Shown: piece after piece, positions 24,401 through 37,500 of the stretch
Layout: every line of letters begins with the position of its first letter
Numbering within the stretch: position 1 is the first letter of the stretch
From: Anisakis pegreffii
Taxonomy: Eukaryota; Nematoda; Chromadorea; Rhabditida; Anisakidae
Assembly: GCA_035041965.1 (NCBI GenBank)
Contig: JAPYMA010000750.1
Coordinates: 1 to 64,000, forward strand
Direction: 5' to 3'
Length of the DNA stretch: 64,000 nucleotides
Notes under the pieces: generated by a model
What the model saw: the letters and a program-made list of their open reading frames with translations, nothing else
Told to the model about the DNA's origin: nothing
The model's database searches: none
Translations under genes and position numbers: made by a program

Positions 24401-27195
24401 ATAATGATTTCAGCCATTGCATAATCTTCAACTTTCAACTGGGTGCATTTCTGAATGCTGCAATCATGCGCGTGTTAATGAGCAGTCACGCGATGACGAT
24501 TGAGCACTCTTGAAAAATCTCATAGAATTCTTATCTTCTCATAAACTAGCTTTCTCCAATTTTTCTAATTGTAAGATGCTGATGATGTTTGCTTTCCTAA
24601 AGATTAGCCTTGTATTCATAAGCAATTTCAGCTGTGAAAATCAGTTGCTTAAACCGATTTCGGGTTCATGCTAGTGTGGTGCGGCGACGGAAAAAAAAGT
24701 CACTGACAGGGAAAATCTGGGACAAAATTTTGCAGTCGGAACCCCGAAAATATCGTCAGCTCGATAGAAATCGGGGACGGGATTTGGAGACGGGGTCCCA
24801 AAAATTCCCCGATCCTCGCATCACACCAGTTCATGGAAGCTACTTGATGACCGTGTATTCTTCATCAAACTTCTAATACTCAATGATCGCTTGAATCAAT
24901 AATCACTGATTGTATTGAAATTCTGGGTTTAGTGAATACTTCTGCATGTTTAGGCATGGCACTCACTCGTAAAATGCCCGAACAAAATTTATGCGAGAAC
25001 TGTCGTGTTCGTTCTGAATGAATTAGACGTTTTCACTTACGCTTAGCGTTTTGCAAATGTTTGCAGTGGTTTCGGCGTTTATTTTGTATTAACACTGTAT
25101 TATATATCGAAACACAAAGCATTCATAAGATACAAACACAAAAGGGAGGAGATCCTCCAAGTAAGATATACGAAAGTTAAGTTTCATCATCAGAATCGAT
25201 AGTGCATGGTATCCGTGTACATCTTATACATATACACCTCAAGTACAGATTTAAAAGTTGATTTCACATATCGCTTTGGTGTCCCTTACGAATCGTCTCT
25301 TTCGCGCTCCGTCTCGACAAGTGGATTTTTCGTATTTTAGTCTTGCAATAACCGACATTCATTATTCAACCTGTTCCGATAGCATGTTCAGTTCCACTAT
25401 CTTTTGTATTTGTTAGTATCAATTCGCAACAGAAACAGTTCGTCATCTCACGTTGATACACCAGAATTTCCGTGAGCAAATCTCATTATGCCGAGAAAAT
25501 GTCTTCTTTTGTACAAGTAGTTTTGTCAAAATGTTTCATCAAACTAAGAATTGGGAAGCGACTATTGCTGCAAGTGGAATTTATGATTCATTAGCTAATA
25601 AACTCCTGGCTTGTTTAAGTGATTGGGGTATTGACAATTCATACAAAGGGATAATTTCGATTAGACCAGATGAGTGTGCATGCCCTATGAAATGCTTGAA
25701 TTATTGAATTTCTCAATTAGTCTATGAATACTAGATTGATGCAAATGCTCAGTTAATGGCAACTATCAAACATGAACTTTGAACAACAAGCATTTTGATG
25801 TTTCAGTTTTTTGGCGTCTTCCTTCCAAATAGGACAGTCCCAAGTTCGTTTAATTTAGCTGTTATTAGCCACTATACCCTCATATACAACTACCGTTATT
25901 CGGTTGCTCAAGATTCCATGAGATGCGTGTCTATAGATTATTAATTGCAAATCATTGGTTATTGGTTTCATTCTCAGAAAAGTCAGTATTGGTTTTATGC
26001 CTACGCTTGTATGGTCACGCTTCTTCATCATTCCTATAATCGGATGCATTTCGCAAGTTGTTTTCGTATCGATTCGATCATTTCTCAATTTAAATTTACA
26101 CAAATGCAGTGAATTTTTGGTGCATTTGCAGGAAATGTTCTCAGTCTCTCATGGGTATCGCAATTGAACAATGACAAGTTGCATATAAGCGCATACTTCA
26201 TTCTAACGCACTTACTTCACGGAAGGTTTTAACACGCAATGGATAAAGCATCAGCATGAAGTTGAGCAGAGCACGATTACAAATGAATCTCAAGCTGGTT
26301 ATCAACAAATTGATTTTTGTTCATTTAACATCTGCTCACAGTTGACAGAATTTGCTCTGAACTTCAGTGGTCATTTAAAAAGGCGTTTGTACTTACGCCC
26401 TTATCGAAGTTAAGTAGACTTTTAATACATTCATCAAAAAATAGACGTTTTATTTAATTTCGCATCTTAGAGAGTTGTTCATTTTATTTATAGAAATCAC
26501 CATTATACTGATTGCAAAGAAGACTTTTTATTAGTGCAAACTGCACAATGCTCATGAGATTCAGAGGAAAATTGGGTGTTTGATTGGGAAAAAATTGCTG
26601 TTCCTCTCTTATTGCCATCGACAGTTATTAACTATTGAAAGAAAAACCGAATATATCGAATAGAGCTGTTTAACCAATGTCGTATTTATCATTCGTGTAT
26701 CAAAGTGCCTTCATTAATTCAATGAAGTGTAGGCATTTGATTTCCTCTATGTGATTTCTTTCCTTCTCATTTCTTCTTCGTTGAAAGCTGACTTGTGATT
26801 TTTCCCTAGTCTCCTAGAATTGTGACAGTCATAGTATTAATCTCATTTACTGAGAGCCGTTCGGTTGAGCGGGTGGCATACTTCGTTGAAGCATGCATGC
26901 TAATCGCCGTCAGCCATGGATCGAAAGATTCCTTGGCATTGCTCTGAATTACTCTACAAGATATGTTGCTTTGTTCCTTAACGGCTCTTCACATTTTGAT
27001 TGTTTTTTTTTTGTGTTATGACAATTGTTATCGCATTATTTCCGAATGCATTATAGTTTCTATTGAAGACAGTGTCTCTACTGCAATACACCAATGCGAT
27101 TTGTTTTCCTATCTCAGAGTTCGGCTTGCACACGAGTTTGTTGATGATTTGGAGCAAAAATGAGTCTCGTTTTAACGTGTAATAATCCTCAAAAC
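21481..27195. other. AT-rich intergenic region downstream of the helicase gene
   Basis: No exon with both splice signals and protein-like content was found here. A GC-richer island at 24,680-24,830 contains repeated AxCCCCGA/GGGGxC words and probably is a small dispersed repeat. An 84-codon frame at 25,453-25,707 (+) ends in a Cys-rich tail but has no recognisable domain or clear splice context, so it is left unassigned. Confidence 0.4.
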
Positions 27196-27424
27196 CTTCC
27201 TTCTTCTCCGTCCAGTCTATCGTCCATCGCCAAGAAAAGTTGCCCTTCCCTGACAAAACATACACTTGGTGTGTTGTCCTCAGTTTGGAGGCATAATAAT
27301 TCTGTATCAGTGAAACAGGTGATGATGGTGTGGCACAATTGATCCATGAAACGGAAGCACAAACGTGAGACTTGAGCGCAACTTTTGAGCAAACAGACAC
27401 AATCATCTAGAGAGTTCGAGTGAA
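27196..27424 (-). CDS. Orphan Cys-rich exon, protein not recognised
   Basis: On the minus strand a good acceptor (CTCTTCGTGCAG, ending at 27,425) opens a 76-codon frame that ends at a donor GGAAG|GTTTTG (27,195/27,194). The frame has at least eight cysteines in its first 55 codons and ends in a hydrophilic stretch with AMDDRLDGEEG. Codon content looks protein-like and is better than the longer overlapping 142-codon frame in another phase. Neighbouring exons were not found, so gene identity and direction of extension are open. Confidence 0.35.
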
Positions 27425-27843
27425 CTGCACGAAGAGGATTAATAATGTGGATAGGGTTGGAATTTTGTGGTTGATAAAATGTGATTACATGAAATCACGA
27501 GAAATTATAGAAGTCTAGTATTGTCTGGACAATGATTATAGTAGCGGCACATAATTAATGTACGATGGATGTTCTTCATGGATCATGCAGTGCGCATGAG
27601 ATTTGATGTATCGTTGTGGTCATGAACATACGAGTTGAACAATGCTTCTGATAGCGACCTTATGCGATATGAATTATTATGTTCTGATCAATCGTTCCAT
27701 GTCGATCATCAATGTCCAAATAGATTCATGCAAAGATGTCATATCACTTGATCACCAAAAACGTCAGTATTCGATCAGTCAAGAACTAATGAAATTGCCG
27801 TTTTTCGCCTCATCGAAACCGATTCAGAAGTTGAATTTGTAGA

Positions 27844-28080
27844 ATGGAGCTGACGATGCTACCGTTTATTGGAGTGACATTCATGTGCGCGAATGCTCTC
27901 CGCTGTTATCATGGCGCAAATGTGGCACTTCCGGGCACCAGTCTGAAGAAGGCAACTCAAGTACTTGAGTGTGGCCCATTTGCATCATTCTGTCGCCGTG
28001 CCTATGGCTTGATCAATGGCGAGCAAGGATGGATATTATCCTGCATGGTGAATACATCGCTGGGTGCTGAATATTGCCTA
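27844..28080 (+). CDS. Probable secreted Ly6/three-finger-like protein, first exon
   Basis: The frame starts with a short hydrophobic leader (MELTMLPFIGVTFMCANA) followed by LRCYHG. Spaced cysteines follow in the patterns LECG, SFCRR, LSCM and EYC. This order is typical of nematode secreted or GPI-anchored Ly6/three-finger-like proteins, which begin with (L)xCYxG after the signal peptide. The exon ends in phase 0 at a consensus donor, CCTA|GTGAGT (28,081). The remaining exons, which should carry the final CxC and CN motif, were not located. The family call is inference from cysteine spacing. Confidence 0.5.
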
Positions 28081-31000
28081 GTGAGTGTACTGATTTTCAT
28101 TTCCTTTTGTTGGTTTTACATATTAAATATGGAGTTAAAATGTGATTATTTAACGCTTGAGCAGAATATTATGAAGCGTTGCAACGAAAAGAGGGGAATT
28201 TGGTAATGGAAAATTGTAAAAGAAGTCTATCGGTATTAAAATTTTCGTTGACAAGAATTATCACAAAATAATGATTCAGTCCTCTGTCATTTCGCTTGAT
28301 TTCACCAAGTCACGAATCGTGAACTAACATTAATTTGCGAAAACCAATCTCTCTCTAATCCAGGAGTTCCTATAGAGGAGGGAGGGGTGGGGAATTAGCC
28401 CCTTGGAGATAATTTGTGAGGGTCACTGGAATGGTGGAGGAGGTCGAGAAATTAGTATTCCATGTGGCTGTTACATTGCGATAGAACATCACTGTGATGT
28501 CTTTTTGCATTGGTATGCATACACGGTTCGCTCGTGACAACGCGCTTATTTCTCCTGTTTTGCGAGTATCGTTAGCCCGTTTGGGTCTAAACAAAAGTCA
28601 ATTAAATTATTCACAAATATTCTCGAAGTTGGTCAATATATTGGCTAAGGATTAAGTTAATTAATACATTGGCTTACTATCCTTAAAAGCAGCGGGGATT
28701 GATTGAGAACTAATATTTGGTGGATTTATTTTGTTACGATGAATTGCCATTATGATGGTGCTTTTCCCACTCGGGTATCTAAACGCGGATTGCTCATGAC
28801 AACACTTGTTTATCTTGTTTTCTGAGTAAACTTTTTGAATACATTAGCTAAGATCATCTCTTAGGAGCTGCAGGAATCGATTGAGCCCTTTGGTACAGCA
28901 GCGCAGATCTCTGGTTTGGTGCGAAACGAGCGAGTATTTTTGAGTTTATCGACTATTATTATTCGGTTACATTGAATAGTTTTAGTGAGTTCTTTAATTA
29001 GTGCATATAATGGGATTTTTGCCTAGTGAACGACTGTTTTGACGAAGTAACTGCTCAATTGTGTCATAGGTATCTGGTTCATGACGAATGTGTGTGTATT
29101 AGGACTCTAGATTAGAAACTATTTTTCATATTTATGACTGAGATGCTTAAGTATGTTGCTGCTTTCAGCCGTTTTCCAAAATTGCATTCGTGAATATTTC
29201 ACAGTGAAGAAACAATCATGAACTCATAAGTAAAGTTCTAAATATGTTTCATTCCAAAAAATTAACTGCTTTCACGCCCATGAAGAATTTCTCGATCGGT
29301 TTCTCATTTGTTCATGGCGTTGTGCGTGGAAACTTCTTGTAGCGGGAGGGGGGAGAGGTAATGACGGCCCACCAGATCATCGAAGGGAGTAATGGAGCAC
29401 CCGAGCGTGAGAACCACTGCTCTAATCCGTTCCTACAATGAAATTTTTCCTCTTCGATTCGAATCCATCCTTTCGGCCAGCCGTTTTACGGTCATCAAGA
29501 GAAAATTGCACCATGAAACAGTCTGTAACTGACTGTGCTCGCATCGTTAACTTTTCCCGAGTTACTAACTCAATAAATAAGTGAATTAATTAGATTTTCC
29601 ATTCACTGTTGCCATGCAAGATTTTCACTCTTGATAATGTGAATCTGGCATTCTATATTTCGGTGTACTTTTGCATTCATCAATCAGCGTACTGGCGTAA
29701 AGATAAGGAAACCGTGAAGCAATATGAATTATATCAACACAAAGTGTCATGTTTCCTAGAGGCACTCTTTTGATCCTGGATCTCCAAAGATCACTACTAA
29801 TTTTTCGAATGAGCTGCTAATTGAATTCTTCATGAACAAGTGACCAATGTTCATTTCATTAACAAGCACCTATATCTATATAAAGCGTTGAATTCAATTG
29901 AGTGCATGCGAAAACGCCATTTCATGCTCATCGACGAACCATAAAAATGGATTTGCTTTGAGTGCTCATTTTTTCTTGATATGCAACAAGCGAATTAGAG
30001 CCTGATGTGAGCAGTCAACCACGATTATTATTGTTCACGAATTGATCAATTGAAATTTTCATTCCCAATTAACGTTCATTCGTTCGATTCTATCGCTGTT
30101 TTTTGCGCAATTCAACCTTATTTGCGCACGCACCGTTTTACGATAGTTTTCTTATGCAGTCATTTTCCATCGTAAATCCTCGTTCACGCATTCAAATTGA
30201 GTGTTCATTTGAGTGCTCCAAGCCCAATTCGAATTCTCCAGAGGAATTGAAAATTTCACAATCAAGTAGTCCGTAAGTGATATCAGTAATACTTTATTTG
30301 AGTGCGCGAGTATCGCACTTGTTGCCAGCGATCACACAATTCTTCCTGCAAAATGATCTTGTAGCGGAAGTCGATGAAGCACGTGAACCTGGGTATGTCA
30401 TTTTCTCAAAAGTTTGTCCGTTCACTGAAATTGATTCAAACAGTAGAATATGCGTTTATCAACATATCGATGCTGATAAAAGCGCATTTCCCCTAAACCA
30501 CACATCCGCAATACTGACATCATATTGGTCGTTTCTCTCGGGATCTCATCTGAATTTGAAACGGATCTTGAACAGATAATTTCAAAGTGTATTTTGCTTC
30601 TGTTATACGCAAGTAAGGTAAGCGGAATGCACCAATATCCTCATTCAACGGAATTCTTCGCGTAAAGACTGAATTTGGTTAATTGCACGACTTCAAGAAC
30701 GAAAGGGAATGAGTGACCTTTTCAAGATTTACAACTACTGTGATCGCCCGTGATTAAACAATCTTCGAAATGTAACGAACATAGCAGCTCGAATAATTCA
30801 CTATTTGGGGAAATTTGATGATGTCATTCAGTTTAGGTAGAGACTAACCTTGCGATGTAAGCAGAATATTTTTTTTGCGGTGATAACCAATAATCATTTT
30901 AATGAGCAGTATGTGAAATTCTAAACTGTAATGACAGCAACTAGCTGATGGCTACACTCACAGAAAACCGATCGAGAGCGAACTCGATAAAAAATTACTG

Positions 31001-31507
31001 TGATAACATTGGAAACCATGACAAACACGATGATTCAGGGATAAATTAGTGTCTTTTTGCACCCACCAGTATGATTAATAATTGATCGCTGCGCACTTTT
31101 GAACATATCCATGTTAATGTAATATTGCGTGTGACTATGTTATTTTGAATTATGTTTTAAAGACAGTTAATGCCTATCGTAATATTTGATAAATGCGTGG
31201 TTGAATGAATGGAAAATAAATGAATTTGTATGGATGCAGACCTATCTCATCAGTTAACTTTACTTCAAATTTAATGGACTGCTTATGAATTTATGTGGAT
31301 GAAAGATGTGTTAGTTCAACCAAACTGTAATCATTTAACAATAACATTTTCAATTTCAGAATGGAACGCAATGCAGAGAGGTCATTTCGGAGAACACTGA
31401 ACAACGATCGTATTTTATGGATTGCTGTTGTGCAACGAATAAGTGCAATAATGAAAGTTTGAGGTCTAAATCAGAAAGTATTGATTTCCTAAGGCTAACG
31501 AATTCTT
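28081..31507. other. Unassigned region with diverged local repeats
   Basis: The missing exons of the Ly6-like gene may lie here. Two diverged local copies are visible at about 28,510-28,580 and 28,775-28,840 (CG..TTGCTC.TGACAACxC..TTAT.T). The block 28,862-28,960 is a dispersed repeat shared with 11,063-11,170. A segment around 30,340-30,392 ends at a donor-like GG|GTATGT and another near 30,617 at AAG|GTAAGC, but neither could be joined into a model. Confidence 0.35.
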
Positions 31508-34500
31508 TTAGAACAGGACGGGGATATTCTCCGGAGGCTTCGTATTATGTATATATCGTAATTGCATTACTTTTTCTTGATACGGGCGAATGAAATGTTC
31601 AACAAGCTCAGAGGCGACATCAGCGGCATCCCAAATGGACATAAAAGCGAGAAAATTAGTTTTTGACGAACCCGTTTGGTCTAGAGGCGACATGAGGAAC
31701 AACACAGATGTGTTCTGTGAACAACCGTGAAATTTTCCATTGCAAATTCGTTGTGCTGAAATCAATGATCATTGTGAATGTCCTATTGAAATTGTTCATT
31801 TGAGGGGATTTTTTACTTGCCTTATATATTTTGGAAATGTTTTGAATGTCAAAATGCATATTTGGCGTTGCTTATATTTGTGAATTGTTTTGGAATTTAT
31901 TCGATACAATAATGTTCAACTCATCTTACTATTAGTTCGTATAATGCTATATGTACATCTAAATCAGCCATCGTTTATAGTTCGTTTTGGTTAAAGAGCG
32001 TTCTCATTATAGTCCAAGCATTAAACAATAAATTATCACTGCAAAGATAAATCGCTGCTGAATTGACCATTACAGTCTCAATATTCGAAATAGTGTTCAC
32101 ACTATCAGTTAGTGATATTTCGTGAAATTTAAAAATGGTCATGAAGACCTGATGACCGAATGAACATTTGTAATCTGAACCCAATCAACACACAGTAATG
32201 CAGCAATCAACCACTGCCATTTCAACTGAACTGTAGGAAGCGATTCTGTCTTGAATTCGTATGGCAACAGCCTCGTTCGAAAGTTTTTATCGTTTTTGCA
32301 TGCGAAATGCCTGTTGTACTTTGTCAAATTTGGAACACAGATTAATCATCTTTTGCATGAGTCGCGCTAGGATTTTATTCAGAGCTCGTCTCGTCATTTT
32401 TGAAAGTGTTCATAAGGAAAACGAACATACTTTTTTAACCCGAAGCATTTTGCGGGATAGTGAGGTCCCGGTTCCGCGCTTCTCACCAGATATCTGTTCC
32501 GTTTTTCCCATGTGCTCTTCCAACCATTTTTACGCTACTCATTCATTTTTATGTTGGTCATGTTTTGTACTACTCCAAAAACGTCATATTTTAGAGCCCT
32601 TTTATCCTATTCCGCTGTAATCAAAAACAATAGAGCAGTTCACCTGGAACTGAAAGATCGCTAGACTGGAACACAAAAAAGCACATCTTTGAAAATAATC
32701 ACTGAATATTCACTGAAAGTGTTTCTTCTAAGCAGTGCTTTCTCAACGTGTGCATGCCAATTTGAAAATGTATATGGTTCTTGATCTGTGTTAATCACCT
32801 CACATTAAACTACTGTCAAAAATGGAAAGCGTAGGAGGGAATTAGTAACAAGAAGCGTTCATATGTCATTTTATTTCATTTTGCATGAGTAATGTGAACG
32901 CATCCATTAGCAAATAACACAAACAGATCCAATGTTTCTATACGAGAGTATACAGAATTCACGGGGCATTCAAAGAAGAAGTGCCTCGGGTGATTGGAAT
33001 GGATATATTTTCTCATCACTGGATCACGGGCAATAAATTAGTAGTTGCTCAATCATTCAAGATATGTGAATATCAGTTGAGTTAATTGAATTTCAAAGCG
33101 AACAGATGATGAACTGCGGTTCACTGGTTATAGTTGAGTTGTTTGCACGCTCATAAACAGAGGAGAAGTGAATCCTCAAAATAGACCTCTTTTGGGATAT
33201 TTAGCTGAAGTGAGAGAAAAGAAGTGCAGAAAATAAATTTTAAGCCGTATGGAATTCATCCGTCGTTCATCTAATCCATTGTTGAATTCATATCGCCATC
33301 ACACATTCAGGTAGCCAGTGTCGGACTGAGCCGAGATCAGCTGTTCGGTTAGCTATAGTGACGATGCCATCAATCGCCCAATTCTATGGCCTCCAAGCAT
33401 CTCATATCCATTTTGTGAATTCCTAATGCTTCGGGGGAAACTCTTCCGCTGAAATAAAATGAAAAAATGAGAACGATCAAGAAAATTAGCAGAATTAAAG
33501 TTGCAAATGATTGGCACTGTAAGTCTACATTTCCAACTTTCGAGGTTTTTTAGCTCCTGAGTGATATCTTTCTTAACAGGGATACTAATTCAGCAAAAAG
33601 CACATCGAAAATACAGTCCAATTGAACTTGGAACCAGAATAGCAAAAACAGGGGTTTGAGATGCCACTTCTAAATTGCCGTTACTTTCAAATATCCCTTT
33701 TCTTCAATGAATTGAATGAACTGAACTGATAATGGTGTGTCACAATTCACTGCGCAAATTTCTAAAAAGATAACTTCACCAATATCATTTGCAGTAATGC
33801 GTGATTGATTAATAGATTCTTTCAAAATTGCACTGTAATTGTTTCATAAAAGTAGTTCATCATGAGCTTGCAACTTTGTCTCATCATCGTCATTCATTTC
33901 TCTGCGGCATTACGTACAGTTCACCACTTACTAATAAGTACACATTTTGCATGTACATCGATCATCAAAAACTCGTTTCGCGCGGATATCAAAGAATTTG
34001 ATCTGCATTTTCACTCATTACACTATCACCTGGCACAGGCGTATCTGTGACACTAGCGCCTTACGTTTAGCAATGTTTCCACTATTTTTTTCAAAGGTAA
34101 TCAATCATCATTTGCAACGTTCATTCAAATTTGAATACTTTTGACCGAGGAAATTCATTTGCTAAGTATTATTAAATCAATGTAAAACGAATAATTCCTC
34201 GCATCAATCATCAATTCAGTGCATCGAGATTTTTGTCGTTTTATATTGCTTGTTTTAAAAATGACGAGATGACACGATCCGTTGGAAAACTTTAAAGGGT
34301 TCAGCAATGAGTTCACTGCCTCGGATCGGTTATTCATGTTTGATGACGATGTTACCGTGACCTGTTCATGTAAGGAGGATTCGTTTGACTTCGTCAGAAA
34401 TTGGAGTTTAAACGCAGAAAGCTCAGCGGCCAAGAGGACTGACCAGAAGCAAGTGATCGGCTTTCTGTTCGCCGGCTAATGGCAGTAAGCACTGCACAGG

Positions 34501-37500
34501 AGTGAAATAACACAATCTAGATAAACGTGAGTACGCGCCCTCCGATGCCTAAAATCATCCAACAAATTACTGGTGAAGATTAGTTTTGTTAAATGATTAT
34601 TCATCCAGCAATTCATCATAAAATACTTCTGTACCAATGGAATACTAACTGTTAATAATACTACAAAATCAGTCGGAAAATAATTCACTGAATTTCAAAC
34701 ATTTCTATCGAAAAAGTTATATAAGCAATCCGACGGAAACCACCATTTGTGTAATTCTCTAATCTGAATGTTGTATCAATTGACACATTGATCGACTGAA
34801 TTGGATTTTCGATCAGAACAAAAGATATCGGAATGGCCCATTCTTAGCAGAAATTCCACAAAAGACTCAACCTGTTCTAGGTCGAACTCTTTCAACAGCT
34901 TCGTTGCCCATAACGCGTTATCATTCAGTCGTTTCAATGCCCCAATGATTGGTTCTGCATTGCTGAAGAAAAGTTACATTTAAGAATCATTACCTGATCA
35001 ATGAAAACGCCTCATTACAAGTCCACTGTTTTCCCTGACCTCATTCTCCTAATCACAAAGATCACAAAATTGTGCAACGCTTTACATTTTTAAGCAACAA
35101 AATTGATTCACTGCATTCAAGGATTATGATAGAATTTAGTTTCTTCGCATTAAATGGTGAGGAATAACCTTCGTTTGGCTTCAATCATCAATGACATCAC
35201 GATCCACAGAACCACTGAAATATTCAGAAGTGCTCGGCTCTTCATCGTCCTAGAAAAGTGCAACTGCGAAATTAAACAAATGACGTCGAGAAGTGTAGCA
35301 CTGGAGAAGCTGCACGCAATCAGAGAAACGCAATGCCATTGATGCAGTACCATTGCATTAACGATGCAAATGGCTGAGGTGGCGCTAGCAATCCGTAGAA
35401 GTTGAAAAAGAGTGCATAATTACCATGTTGGGTGACAGAATGTGCTGATAGCAAAACGAATGAAGCTCTTGAATCACTACTCTTTTGAACTCAAAATCAC
35501 CTAACTTCCGAGGTCATCTCACTGCTCCATTGAAAACGGTATATTGCTATGCCAGATTTCAACTTCTTCAGATAGTTCAGAAAATACTATGATGGGAGAT
35601 TTTTTTGCTAATGATTCCATGGAAAGTTCACAAGTACGAGCGATACAAATTCGAGAGCGGTATCAAAGATGACGAAGTTCGATCAAATCTAACGGCGATG
35701 ATTTGCCAACTGCAACATTACGAATGCGTTGTAATCATGCACTCGATTCTGAATATAGCACAATGATATCATCCAGATGAATATCAAATTTTTTTCAGTT
35801 ATTTTAAGTACAAACGTTACTTCATCAAAGAGAATCAATTTGCTCATGCAGCTTTGTTGAAATGTTCACTTACTCGCTGAAAAATGATCCGTTCTCAGAA
35901 GGCAGCTGAGAACTAAACTGCTCTATCTGCTCAAAATAAGCAACAGATTCTCTATGCGGTCAGAAAAAAGGCACATCAATTTTGTTTGAATGTCAATTCA
36001 CATATGGCAAATAGCGAAGTTCGAATGTCTCAGAGCAAAGTTCTATGCTTAAGTGCGAGTATCTCTTCCGCGGCAAACACAAAACCTTCTACGAGCATAA
36101 GTTCAGCAAAAGTGTTTAGCATCAGAGAGGACAATCTGCAACTGTGAAGGAAGTACCACCTTCTACATACAATGATCAACAAATGAAATGAATCAGTGTG
36201 AACCACATCATAAAATTCGACGTTTTCATTAGTCAAACACCACACAGCCTTTATTAGACATATTCGAGTAATAAAGCAATTGGAATGATCCCAAGATATT
36301 CAATCGGGTATAAATATTTTATTATCACCGAACATAATGCAAAGCTTGATCAAATTATAATTAAATATTAAAACCACCGTATACATAGAAAGACGACCTA
36401 AACAGAACGCATTTAGGAATCATCGATATGTGGTTTCCTTTATCACTTGGAAGGTTTATTGCACTTAAGACTGCTGCTGTCCATGTGGGATCCAATGTGA
36501 ACGTTCTCAAATATGAACCAGCGTAAGCACAAACACTTCAGCAGTGAAGAAAACAATTTCTCATCTGACATTCACGAAAAGAGAATTCGACATAAGAAGT
36601 CAGTCTTGTAAGAGTATGAGTCATTCATCGTTACAAGGGGCTGACAACTTTCCAGTGCTGACATTTCATGGAAAAAGTGGCTAAAATCAACACCTCTCTG
36701 TAATTCAGTCACATAATAATGCACAATTGCACATCAACAAGGAAATGCAACTGAAAATCGCTCAATCGTTCGTATAAAGCAATCCAAAAACATCCGGGAT
36801 TTGCAGCTTTTTGTTATTCTTTCAGATGCACATTCGCCATTACGAATAACATCAATCATTTGAAGAAGGAAACAAAATCGCATATTTTATATTAGTTTGT
36901 ACTAAAGTCACAGTGAGAAATTCTAAGAACGGCAATGCAGCGCTATGACGAGAACACTAGGGCGATCATTCGAAAAGAAGATAGCAACAAATGCTTGAAT
37001 AGCTAGCAATCGTAACGTTAACTGATCGCTAGTAAAACTGATTGTTTTGACGGAAATAAATGCTTTCACTTGTTTATTATACATCATATAACCCCATCTC
37101 TGAAACGAAACATACGATTGATGGTCCTCAACCCATTAATTTTGCCTTTCAACAATAAATACTTGCTCTAGATGCCATGATTTGGAATCTGAATTCCAAA
37201 CGAGAATACATCTAGAATGGTGATAAAAACAATCGGATCTGTCCAGCCCTGCTGATAACATTGCATTCGTTGGACTGTTTGCAAGCAATGAAGCACAAGG
37301 AAACATTCAAAATCACTATAGGATTATCAAGCATGACTTCACTTCCGTATTCACTGGATGAATATATGTCAAACGTCACGGATTACTCAGATGCGCATGT
37401 ATAATATTTGACGTCGGAGGCCATGTGAAGAAATAGCGATTTGGAAAAGTACGCGACATAAGCAACTGATCGGTTGACTGAAGTTTGATGATGATCGTTC

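Noticed and set aside
26978..27406. A 142-codon minus-strand frame, the longest in its region
   Set aside because: It overlaps a better, splice-bounded Cys-rich frame in another phase. Its C-terminal part is low-complexity Asn/Lys-rich and it matches no family.
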